From Oscheius tipulae (lineage: Eukaryota; Nematoda; Chromadorea; Rhabditida; Rhabditidae), in NCBI GenBank assembly GCA_037178975.1, contig JASJZH010000003.1, positions 4,092,001 through 4,156,000 of the forward strand: 64,000 nucleotides of DNA, written 5' to 3'. Positions 56,012-64,000 of this stretch are shown one piece after another. How positions within the stretch are numbered: position 1 is the first letter of the stretch; each line of letters begins with the position of its first letter. A program made the position numbers and the translations under genes. The notes below the pieces were generated by a model. It had not been told where the DNA came from. It searched no databases and saw only the letters and a program-made list of their open reading frames with translations.

Positions 56012-56665
56012 TTAGGCGTCTACAAGCAGAGGCACGACGGTCATCTGGCTGTTCTTCGTCTCGGCCAGGATCTCCTTGGGCGACTTGTTGACATCGGCCG
56101 GCATCGGGACAGTCACGAGGACGAGCTTGTCGACCTTGACGCTTCCGTTCTGTCTCAGGACATCGATGTTGACCTGTCCTTTTGGCTCGACCATTCCAAA
56201 GACCGGATTCACACGGTAGAGCTGGTTGTCGCTGCACTTGACTTTGAAGACACGACGCTGATTGGTCTCGTTGACGAACTTGAAGGTCTGCAGTCCACCA
56301 ATGCTGGCGAAGGACAGTTCAGCCGGATGGGCGTGGATCTCGACGGCCTGGAGAAGGGTAGATAGAGGAGCCGATTCCTTGAATGACTCGGCCGACTTGG
56401 TCTTCTTGCTATTGCTGCTACTATTCTTTTTGCCATTCTTGCTGCTCTTCTTCGACTTGGCCGTTTTGCTGCTTTGGTTCGGCTTGTTGCTGCGAGTCGA
56501 TTTGCTGCTATTCTTTCCGTGGACCTTGCTGCTTTGCGTCGTCTTCGTGCTACTATCAGTCGGCGGCTTCTTGATAGACGGCGCCTTCTTTTTCTCTTCC
56601 TGACGACCGCTTCCACATCCGGCGACGGTTAGAGCTGTAATCGAGAGGAGGAGCAGCCACAACAT
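56012..56665 (-). CDS. Signal-peptide-bearing MSP-domain protein, left copy
   Basis: Single-exon 217-aa protein. The N-terminus MLWLLLLSITALTVAGCGSG is a signal peptide. It is followed by about 75 residues almost entirely Ser, Lys, Thr and Asn (KSKKSSKNGKKNSSSNSKK) and then a major-sperm-protein-type domain (about residues 105-217): IHAHPAELSFASIGG, FKFVNETNQRRVFKVKC, YRVNPVFGMVEPKGQVNIDV and KLVLVTVPMPADVNKSP. Canonical MSP is cytosolic and lacks a signal peptide, so this is an unusual secreted or lumenal version. It lacks introns, and TATAAAA sits 40 bp before the ATG. An identical copy lies in the other arm. Confidence 0.85.
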   Translation of the reverse strand: MLWLLLLSITALTVAGCGSGRQEEKKKAPSIKKPPTDSSTKTTQSSKVHGKNSSKSTRSNKPNQSSKTAKSKKSSKNGKKNSSSNSKKTKSAESFKESAPLSTLLQAVEIHAHPAELSFASIGGLQTFKFVNETNQRRVFKVKCSDNQLYRVNPVFGMVEPKGQVNIDVLRQNGSVKVDKLVLVTVPMPADVNKSPKEILAETKNSQMTVVPLLVDA

Positions 56666-56704
56666 CTTGGGAACGAATGGCAGTCCTTCGGGACTTGACT
56701 CTTT

Positions 56705-56710
56705 TTATAC
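56705..56710 (-). promoter_or_regulatory. TATA box of the MSP-domain gene, left copy
   Basis: Minus-strand AGTATAAAAAGAG, 40 bp upstream of the ATG at 56665. Identical in the right arm at about 61862. Confidence 0.5.
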
Positions 56711-57076
56711 TCGCTGACGAGCTTAGACTTGACAGGTCACATCTAACCCTCTTGTTGTACTGTTGCTAGTCGAAACTTGTCAAGGGTAATCTCGCCTTAT
56801 ACTCTAGAGAAGACGCAGACTACTGGGACGATGTGCACAGATTCATCACGCAATATCAAAACTTTACAATATGGCTCAAAAATAACTCCAAGGCATGCAT
56901 GGAGCGGGAGAGATCGGATCTACAATAAGTGGGGTAGGCGGGCGCGAATATGGTACACGTATGAGGGAGAATTGTTCAGAGGAGTAATCGCTTGGGAGGA
57001 GATCCGTGGCCGTCGCGGTCGGAATCCTCCAGACACATCTCGGCAGCAGCGGCTCGACGCTTTCTTCCAGAGTCGT

Positions 57077-58872
57077 TTAGCTCCGCCGTGCAGTTGCCGT
57101 CATCAGAGGAGAACAAAGACGAGTTGTTCTTCGAATTTGCTGAAATCCGGAGTTGTCGTTTTCTTGGTACAATTTTTGTATATAATTTTTTTTGTATGCT
57201 GTTATCGCGTTGGTCTCATTGAAACCGAGCCTGGGTGTATGTTACGGACACTAAGGGTTTGGATACGAGAGACAAAGGATTCTATCCCGCCCGAGCTTGA
57301 GAATATTGTAACTTACCATTGTGTAAAGTTTTCGAGCTGACGTTTGAACATCTATTTCGAGAAAAAAATACAGACAACATGTACAGGTTCAGGAAGAAGA
57401 ACAATACTCCAGATTGAAAGAGTCTGTCAGTTCCACTTACAACAATGAAATGAAGCAAGTAACCAACCTTGAAGTTCCACCAGTTTCGACTCGTTGGCCG
57501 TGCCGTTCAGACTCAGCAAGTTGACGAGATTGTCCTGCATTCTATGCATGTGGTCACTCATCGAGGTGCTCAGAAGCGTGCCGTTCATCATCGTATTGTT
57601 CAGGGAGCCTCCGTGGCCGTGGAAAAGCTGAATGCACACATTTTGAAATTATTCGAATAAATCGCTAACTGTTTGAGTCGGATCGTGGTTATAGACTGCC
57701 TGCTGGGCTCCACACACGAGGAAGCTATTCTCCGACACTGTAAATAGGATTTTTAGGCTGCGGATAAAAAAAACAGGCTTACCAAAGTTCTGGTGCGGGA
57801 GAGTGGCCACCCTGTAGGCAAATCCGGGCTGTGGCTGAGTCAGAGGAGCTCCGGGAAGCTGAATGAACGGGTTCGGGCCCGGGTAGATCGGTGTTGGAGT
57901 AAAGAAAGTCGTCTGCTGGGCCTGGGCACGCATCTGAGCGGCCAACGAGTACGGCGACAGCAGATCTTAAAATTTCACGTGTTAAGAGTCAAAAAAATCG
58001 GTCGAACTTTGCAAGAGAACAGGATTTTCGTTAAGAAGGAGATTCAGGGCAGACTGCTGGGCAGCAGCAGCCATCATCGGATTCATGCATGGAGTAGCAA
58101 GATTCGGAGACATCATGCCTATTGGCATTGCATTCGGATTGACGGCAATCTGAGCAGCTTGCATCTGTTGGACCGGCTTCTTAATGCGCGGAATCGTCAT
58201 TCTGGCAGCTTGGGCAGAACGTCGCGGAGAAGGATTGGAAAGAGGAGACTGCGGCTGCTGCAGCGGCTGATGACTACGACGAAGGCTAGGAGGCTTCGAG
58301 AGAGGCGTCGCCTTTCTGACCTAAAAACGGGCATTGTCGATATACATAGTCCGTCCAACAAATTGAGACACGCACCTATTTGTGTCATACCCGAGCTCAG
58401 AGTTCCATGAAAGTTTGAAGCGACATCAATCAAGGATCGAGAAAAACTGACTAAAACCAGACAACTCACCTCAATAATTCTTCCCAAAATACGCATTCCG
58501 TGCAGATTCGCGCGAGCCCTCTCACAGCTGTCGACCGAGTCCATCGTGACAAAGCCGAAACCCTTGGATCCTCGGTCGTTGCACACGATCATGGCCGACT
58601 TGACGTGACCAAATCTGCTGAATAGCTTGGTGAGATCCTCGTCGGAGAAGGTGAATGGGATGTTGCTGACATAAATTCTGAAGCATTTGTAACAAAGTAT
58701 GATTAAAAAAACACCTGTTATCATGATAGGCCTCGGGTTCGGCTGTCTTCTGGATCGGGGCGTCTCCACCATCTGCCGGGACCAGATCACATGCGTACTC
58801 CTTCAGACAATACGGATCCTCTTCTCTGCTCGGTTTTAGTTCCGTTTGAGTCGTTTTGGATGATTCGGACAT
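57077..58872 (-). CDS. RBFOX-type RNA-binding splicing regulator, last exon frameshifted
   Basis: Nuclear alternative-splicing factor of the Fox-1/ASD-1 group. It starts MSESSKTTQTELKPSREED. The single RRM reads IYVSNIPFTFSDEDLTKLF (RNP2), then NDRGSKGFGFVTMD (RNP1), then ARANLHGMRILGRIIEV, typical of the family that binds GCAUG. A Pro/Gln/Met-rich C-terminal half follows (PNAMPIGMMSPNLATP; FFTPTPIYPGPNPFIQLPG). In this copy the last exon lacks one base, so it reads QIRRTTRLCSPLM and stops at 57077. The other arm reads on in a different frame to a stop equivalent to 56976. The 3' half from 57922 leftward lies in the inverted repeat. Confidence 0.85.
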
Positions 58873-59485
58873 CTGAACGAGTGAAAAATCGGGGAAATCT
58901 TGGACAAATTGAACGAAGTGAGGGCATAAAGTTACTGAGAAACGGAAGAATTTCTCGCTTTTTTTTTTAGAGGAACACAGCTGTGGCATTGTTTCCTCAC
59001 TGTTTTTCTTGGTTTCTAGACAAATATAAAAGGCAACTTGGAAAAAAAACTTGATCTCGATGGCAATGGACTGAAATTTCGCGATAGCCAATGAAGTGAT
59101 ACTTGTGAAGCATCTAAACAGGTGCACTAGGCTAGCTTACCCGTTTTTTTTTTGGGGGGGGGGGGGAAAGCAGAGAAACTCTCCAAAGTTGGCGCGTTTT
59201 CTGGTTACAGTTGTCTCTTAGGTAGGCGGATGCTTGAATCTTTTTTTTTAAATTAATTATTGTAGTGAACGTTCCTCTCTAGCTGACTATTTGAACTTGA
59301 GTAATATATAATGTTATGTGCTACATCCTGCTTAGGGACCACGCCTCTGGACCCGGCAGTCGGGGCTGCTGTTCACTGCTAGATCTTTGTCTAAAATAAA
59401 TTCTTAGTGCTGATCCTTGTATTTTGCTACGACAATCGGCTACACTTAAAACTAAGAAAAGACTGACAATGAGTCAAATCAATCC
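58873..59485. other. Intergenic region within the palindrome spacer
   Basis: RBFOX upstream sequence and AT-rich spacer with no gene. It contains a T10-G13 homopolymer junction (59144-59166), an unstable or error-prone tract lying between the duplicated blocks. Confidence 0.5.
59144..59166. repeat. T10/G13 homopolymer tract
   Basis: Ten T followed by thirteen G. A G run this long is rare in the rest of the window and is a classic site of polymerase slippage and assembly error. Confidence 0.9.
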
Positions 59486-60462
59486 GTAACATCCTTGTTC
59501 GTTTAAAAAAAAAAGAACTATTCGAGAAATATATTTATTGTTTGGTTGGTCAGACCACAGAATAGCTTCTACCTAATAAGTTAATGTTGTGCCTCGAGGT
59601 TTTTCAGTTATTTCCCAGTACAGAGTCCACAGCTGGTTCCGCAGTAGGACATCTTCTGAGCAGTCGAGTAGAAAGTGCTAGTACAGAACCCATTTCTGAC
59701 CCAGTTGGCACAGTTAACATTGTTGTTTCCACAGGTAGTCGCGGTGGCGGAAGATCCCGTGGTTGTAGCAGCTGTTGTAGAGGAGGAACACAGTCCACAG
59801 GTTCTTCTGCAGTTGACATTGGCGAAAGTAGGGATGGTATAGCAGATGGTCGGTTGTTGAGCACAGTCAGGAGCAGCATCGATGCATCCTCCGAGAGTAC
59901 AGAATCCACACATGTTGGGACAATCAGAGGCAATGGTCTCGCGCCAAAGAGGACTGAGACACATCGAGTTGGTGATCGAATTGCAGTTGATACGGGGAAC
60001 TGAATGTTATCAAGTCCTTACAAATCCAAGACTCACTGGGAGCATTGGTACAACTGTACTCATCTGTCAGACAACAGTAGCCACAGTATTGAGGACAATC
60101 CTCTGTGGCTCTCGTCTGAACGTCAGTACTGAAAGTGTCAGTCGGGGCCTAGAAAGAGTTTCTTTCACATCGAGCAAAATAAATACCTGAAAGCAGTTGG
60201 CAGATCTTGTGGACGGATCAGCATTGGCAACCACAGCCGCATTGGCACCGGCTCCGTACATTCCCATGCAGACCTCATTCGAATACCTGTTCTGACAGAT
60301 GGTGGCTGTGGGAGTTAGGGCCAAAGCACTGGTGGTCGTTGACTGATTCATACTTGTTCAGATTGAATGAGTCAACCTACATAAGCAGAGCAGTTAGCAT
60401 CGGTGAGACCACCAGAGACTGAGCCAACGATGGACAGGTAGAAGAATATATGGATCATGCTG
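59486..60462. repeat. Direct duplication, copy 2 (contains ShKT gene C')
   Basis: Same-strand copy of 49102-50077 at an offset of 10384-10385 bp, differing by one base in a poly(A) run. Homology ends 4 bp beyond the gene's start codon. It lies in the spacer between the arms of the inverted repeat. Confidence 0.9.
59608..60458 (-). CDS. Secreted ShKT-array protein C', duplicate of C
   Basis: Coding exons and introns are identical to gene C (49223-50073), including the signal peptide MIHIFFYLSIVGSVSGG and the final CGTSCGLCTGK. The sequence upstream of the ATG is unrelated to that of gene C, yet it also has a TATA box (minus strand TGGTATAAAACGCC, 60495-60500) 37 bp from the ATG. The duplicate has therefore kept an intact frame under a different promoter. 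Confidence 0.88.
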
Positions 60463-60494
60463 CTGAGTGTATCTCGACAGAACAGAACAGGCGT

Positions 60495-60500
60495 TTTATA
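60495..60500 (-). promoter_or_regulatory. TATA box of ShKT gene C'
   Basis: Minus-strand GGTATAAAACG, 37 bp upstream of the ATG at 60458, in sequence not shared with gene C. Confidence 0.55.
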
Positions 60501-60648
60501 CCATACACAGACAATAGATTGACACATGTAGGCAAACAAAGCATAAGCGAACACATGAGGAACATCGGGATAGAAAAAAAAATGATGATTTGCTATAGTC
60601 CTTCGTTACGACCGCGAGTCCTAACTTCAACAATGTTCAAACTGCAGG

Positions 60649-61596
60649 GGCCCAGCAGACGACTTTCTTTACTCCAACACCGATCTACCCGGGCCCGAAC
60701 CCGTTCATTCAGCTTCCCGGAGCTCCTCTGACTCAGCCACAGCCCGGATTTGCCTACAGGGTGGCCACTCTCCCGCACCAGAACTTTGGTAAGCCTGTTT
60801 TTTTTATCCGCAGCCTAAAAATCCTATTTACAGTGTCGGAGAATAGCTTCCTCGTGTGTGGAGCCCAGCAGGCAGTCTATAACCACGATCCGACTCAAAC
60901 AGTTAGCGATTTATTCGAATAATTTCAAAATGTGTGCATTCAGCTTTTCCACGGCCACGGAGGCTCCCTGAACAATACGATGATGAACGGCACGCTTCTG
61001 AGCACCTCGATGAGTGACCACATGCATAGAATGCAGGACAATCTCGTCAACTTGCTGAGTCTGAACGGCACGGCCAACGAGTCGAAACTGGTGGAACTTC
61101 AAGGTTGGTTACTTGCTTCATTTCATTGTTGTAAGTGGAACTGACAGACTCTTTCAATCTGGAGTATTGTTCTTCTTCCTGAACCTGTACATGTTGTCTG
61201 TATTTTTTTCTCGAAATAGATGTTCAAACGTCAGCTCGAAAACTTTACACAATGGTAAGTTACAATATTCTCAAGCTCGGGCGGGATAGAATCCTTTGTC
61301 TCTCGTATCCAAACCCTTAGTGTCCGTAACATACACCCAGGCTCGGTTTCAATGAGACCAACGCGATAACAGCATACAAAAAAAATTATATACAAAAATT
61401 GTACCAAGAAAACGACAACTCCGGATTTCAGCAAAATTCGAAGAACAACTCGTCTTTGTTCTCCTCTGATGACGGCAACTGCACGGCGGAGCTAAACGAC
61501 TCTGGAAGAAAGCGTCGAGCCGCTGCTGCCGAGATGTGTCTGGAGGATTCCGACCGCGACGGCCACGGATCTCCTCCCAAGCGATTACTCCTCTGA
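60649..61596 (+). pseudogene. 5'-truncated copy of the RBFOX-type gene (last exons only)
   Basis: It begins inside the exon encoding QQTTFFTPTPIYPGP and continues through all later exons, with introns retained, to the end of the gene. The RRM and start codon are missing, so it cannot make a normal RBFOX protein. Its last exon has one base more than the full-length gene and reads QNSKNNSSLFSSDDGNC, then GRKRRAAAAEM and ends SPPKRLLL at 61596, a plausible nuclear-protein C-terminus. The ACTGCAG at the junction could act as a splice acceptor for chimeric transcripts. Confidence 0.82.
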
Positions 61597-61906
61597 ACAA
61601 TTCTCCCTCATACGTGTACCATATTCGCGCCCGCCTACCCCACTTATTGTAGATCCGATCTCTCCCGCTCCATGCATGCCTTGGAGTTATTTTTGAGCCA
61701 TATTGTAAAGTTTTGATATTGCGTGATGAATCTGTGCACATCGTCCCAGTAGTCTGCGTCTTCTCTAGAGTATAAGGCGAGATTACCCTTGACAAGTTTC
61801 GACTAGCAACAGTACAACAAGAGGGTTAGATGTGACCTGTCAAGTCTAAGCTCGTCAGCGAGTATAAAAAGAGTCAAGTCCCGAAGGACTGCCATTCGTT
61901 CCCAAG

Positions 61907-62560
61907 ATGTTGTGGCTGCTCCTCCTCTCGATTACAGCTCTAACCGTCGCCGGATGTGGAAGCGGTCGTCAGGAAGAGAAAAAGAAGGCGCCGTCTATCA
62001 AGAAGCCGCCGACTGATAGTAGCACGAAGACGACGCAAAGCAGCAAGGTCCACGGAAAGAATAGCAGCAAATCGACTCGCAGCAACAAGCCGAACCAAAG
62101 CAGCAAAACGGCCAAGTCGAAGAAGAGCAGCAAGAATGGCAAAAAGAATAGTAGCAGCAATAGCAAGAAGACCAAGTCGGCCGAGTCATTCAAGGAATCG
62201 GCTCCTCTATCTACCCTTCTCCAGGCCGTCGAGATCCACGCCCATCCGGCTGAACTGTCCTTCGCCAGCATTGGTGGACTGCAGACCTTCAAGTTCGTCA
62301 ACGAGACCAATCAGCGTCGTGTCTTCAAAGTCAAGTGCAGCGACAACCAGCTCTACCGTGTGAATCCGGTCTTTGGAATGGTCGAGCCAAAAGGACAGGT
62401 CAACATCGATGTCCTGAGACAGAACGGAAGCGTCAAGGTCGACAAGCTCGTCCTCGTGACTGTCCCGATGCCGGCCGATGTCAACAAGTCGCCCAAGGAG
62501 ATCCTGGCCGAGACGAAGAACAGCCAGATGACCGTCGTGCCTCTGCTTGTAGACGCCTAA
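61907..62560 (+). CDS. Signal-peptide-bearing MSP-domain protein, right copy
   Basis: Identical 217-aa protein to the left-arm gene (56012-56665): signal peptide MLWLLLLSITALTVAG, Ser/Lys-rich linker, C-terminal MSP-type beta-sandwich. The promoter is duplicated too (TATAAAAAG at 61862-61870). AATAAA lies 6 bp after the TAA. Both copies look expressible, so gene dosage is doubled if the palindrome is real. Confidence 0.85.
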   Translation: MLWLLLLSITALTVAGCGSGRQEEKKKAPSIKKPPTDSSTKTTQSSKVHGKNSSKSTRSNKPNQSSKTAKSKKSSKNGKKNSSSNSKKTKSAESFKESAPLSTLLQAVEIHAHPAELSFASIGGLQTFKFVNETNQRRVFKVKCSDNQLYRVNPVFGMVEPKGQVNIDVLRQNGSVKVDKLVLVTVPMPADVNKSPKEILAETKNSQMTVVPLLVDA

Positions 62561-62860
62561 ATTAATAAAGTTTCCTTCACAGGACATCCCTGTCTTTGTT
62601 TTCTTTGCGATATTCAGTGCTAAATTTCAGTATGTACTACCTTCCAAGCTTCCCATTTCATTTAAACAAGGAGTGGAACTATAAACAGAAGCAATTACTC
62701 CGTCTGGGCAATGCTCGACAGAGACAGACGCTGACTGATCCATTGTTCTCAAAAAAAAAACAAGCGCAAACTAACGCACTTTTGACGCCTAATGCCTACA
62801 AAAAAGACTCATTGTCCACGGACACCTATATATTGGTGGTGGTGGAACGCTCAATAAGAA

Positions 62861-63740
62861 ATGTTTTCCCTTCTGTTCATTCTGTCTTCTTTCTCATCGG
62901 CGTTTGCAGCTGCTCCAGTAGATGCCAACTGTTCTTTTTATGTGAGCCTCCAGCACTTCTAATCAAAACTTCTCTATAGGACAGCGTTACCAGTAAGCTG
63001 ATTTTGACTCCCGCGGCTACAAGCTGTGACGACAAACTCTCTTTGGATGTCTGCATGGGAATGTATGGAAAAGGCGCAACCGCTACCACTGCTGCCAATG
63101 CTGAGCCAAAGGACAGAGTCGTCACCTGTTTCACCGTATGAAAATATGTTTTTAAAAGGAGAGAAATCTTTAGGCTCCAGAAAATGTATTCAACGAGGAC
63201 CTCAAGAACAGGGCTATCAACGATTGTCCTGCTTACTGTGGTTATTGCTGTCTGACCGATGAGTACAAGTGCTCCAACACACCCAGTATTTTATGCTTTG
63301 CTTCTTCGCCATATCAAATTCAGATCCTCGCATCACGTGCGACACAATCACGAACGCTATGTGTCAGAGTCCGCTCTGGAGAGAGCAAATTGCCCAGTAT
63401 TGTCCTAACAAGTGCGGGTTCTGTACTCTAGGAGGTTGCATCGATGCTGCTCCTGACTGTTCTACTCAGCCCACCATCTGCTTTACTCTTCCCGAATTTG
63501 CCGCTACCAACTGCAAGAGAACCTGTGGTCAATGTACTGGCTCTAACTCGACAGTCAGTTCTACAACCTCGGCTACTGGGACAACTTGTGGAAACACGCA
63601 GGCCAAGTGAGATACTGGATAACATTCGAGGAATGACTTTCAGCTGTGCCAACTGGGTCAAAAATGGATTTTGTGGCAGCTCCTTCTACACGGCTGCTCA
63701 GAAGAGACAGTATTGTGGAATCAGCTGCAATCTCTGTTAG
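62861..63740 (+). CDS. Secreted ShKT-array protein D, right copy
   Basis: Mirror copy of 54832-55711 with the same signal peptide (MFSLLFILSSFSSAFAA), N-domain and ShKT modules, stop at 63738-63740. The upstream TATATA element (62827-62832) is included in the duplicated block. All exons and splice sites are intact. Confidence 0.87.
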
Positions 63741-63858
63741 ACTACCTTGTACCCGTATTTATTCTCACAATAAGTTGTTAGATGTACCAGAAACAATGAA
63801 GCTTTCCATTCTGAAAACTGTAGTCGACGGCGTTCCCTTTTCCGAGCAAACACACCTG

Positions 63859-64000
63859 ATATTCGGAGGCTGCACACAACAAACGAAGACATTAAATCTA
63901 ATAAGAAGATGGTTACTACACATGAGCTTGAATCAGTTTCCTATGATTTTCTCTCTCAACAAAGCCATGCTTAGAAAATTATCTGTAAAGGAGAGCAACG
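63859..64000. other. Sequence beyond the right arm
   Basis: 142 bp of unique sequence not related to the left flank of the palindrome. Nothing else is recognisable. Confidence 0.5.

Larger units (their letters stand above)
54714..57922. repeat. Left arm of a 3.2-kb inverted repeat
   Basis: It matches 60649-63858 in reverse complement. Outer edge at CAGGTGTGTTTGCTCGG, inner edge at CTGCTGGGCC. Coordinates sum to 118572 on the outer side and 118571 on the inner side. The one-base offset is explained by a single indel: 3 T here at about 57136 against 4 A in the other arm at about 61435. All longer reading frames are identical between arms apart from those crossing that indel. The spacer is 2726 bp. 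Confidence 0.93.
60649..63858. repeat. Right arm of the 3.2-kb inverted repeat
   Basis: Reverse complement of 54714-57922. The outer edge is at GAGCAAACACACCTG, after which the two flanks are unrelated. It carries the truncated RBFOX copy, the MSP-domain gene and ShKT gene D in mirror order. Confidence 0.93.

Noticed and set aside
56209-56616. 135-aa Arg/Ser-rich ORF in the MSP gene (and its mirror)
   Set aside because: Shifted-frame shadow of the Ser/Lys-rich linker; no start context of its own and no domain.
57793-58410. 205-aa plus-strand ORF across the RBFOX gene
   Set aside because: Antisense shadow of spliced RBFOX exons; it crosses introns and has no domain.
44714-63740. Calling the ShKT-array proteins potassium-channel toxins
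   Set aside because: ShKT modules are widespread in non-toxic secreted proteins; nothing in these sequences shows channel-blocking activity.
1-64000. CRISPR arrays, bacterial operons or phage genes
   Set aside because: The window is intron-containing nematode DNA; no regularly spaced repeats or prokaryotic gene structure were seen.

Overview
ORGANISM. This is nuclear DNA of a nematode. Genes are dense and introns are mostly about 40-60 bp with GTRAG donors and TTTCAG-type acceptors. Several neighbouring genes are spaced like trans-spliced operons. Nematode-typical families are present: ShKT secreted proteins, a major-sperm-protein domain, a FYVE-containing rabaptin and a Tc1-type transposon. 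From memory (not checked), gtf-2A2, AAMP, epc-1 and sql-1 lie together on C. elegans chromosome III (clone Y111B2A), rabn-5 and eng-1 lie together on clone F01F1, and mig-22 and the RBFOX gene asd-1 are also on III. The window may therefore be chromosome-III-like sequence of a rhabditid-type worm, but the species cannot be named.  LEFT TWO THIRDS (1-39 kb), conserved housekeeping genes. In order: two TFIIA-gamma paralogues, AAMP and KXD1 (a tight pair), Enhancer of Polycomb, a GMAP-210 golgin, rabaptin, ENGase, canopy-2, a PP1-like phosphatase, RPS28 plus Elongator ELP2 (tight pair), galactose mutarotase plus ING PHD protein (tight pair), chondroitin polymerising factor, SMNDC1, NOL9, PRCC, a Spinster transporter, and a tail-to-tail pair of unrecognised four-helix membrane proteins. 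Several 3' ends are very compact, with AATAAA overlapping the stop codon and convergent stops 2-17 bp apart.  RIGHT THIRD (39-64 kb), accessory and lineage-specific. It holds a cluster of secreted cysteine-rich genes: seven members of one ShKT family, counting duplicates, plus two other ShKT proteins and a sushi/C-type-lectin protein. It also holds a METTL24-like Golgi methyltransferase with a Cys-rich tail and a signal-peptide-bearing MSP-domain protein. Most of the secreted genes have a TATA box 30-42 bp upstream of the ATG. The cluster contains gene fragments, a dispersed repeat family and a frameshifted Tc1-like element inserted into one of those repeats.  STRUCTURE AT THE END. A 3.2-kb near-perfect inverted repeat (54714-57922 and 60649-63858) carries two copies each of a ShKT gene and the secreted MSP gene, and both arms contain the 3' half of an RBFOX splicing factor. 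Between the arms sits a second, almost identical copy of a ShKT gene from 10.4 kb upstream. The only arm difference I found is one base in the last RBFOX exon; it breaks the frame of the full-length RBFOX gene, while the truncated copy keeps the better frame. This is either a very recent gene-converting palindrome or an assembly artefact.
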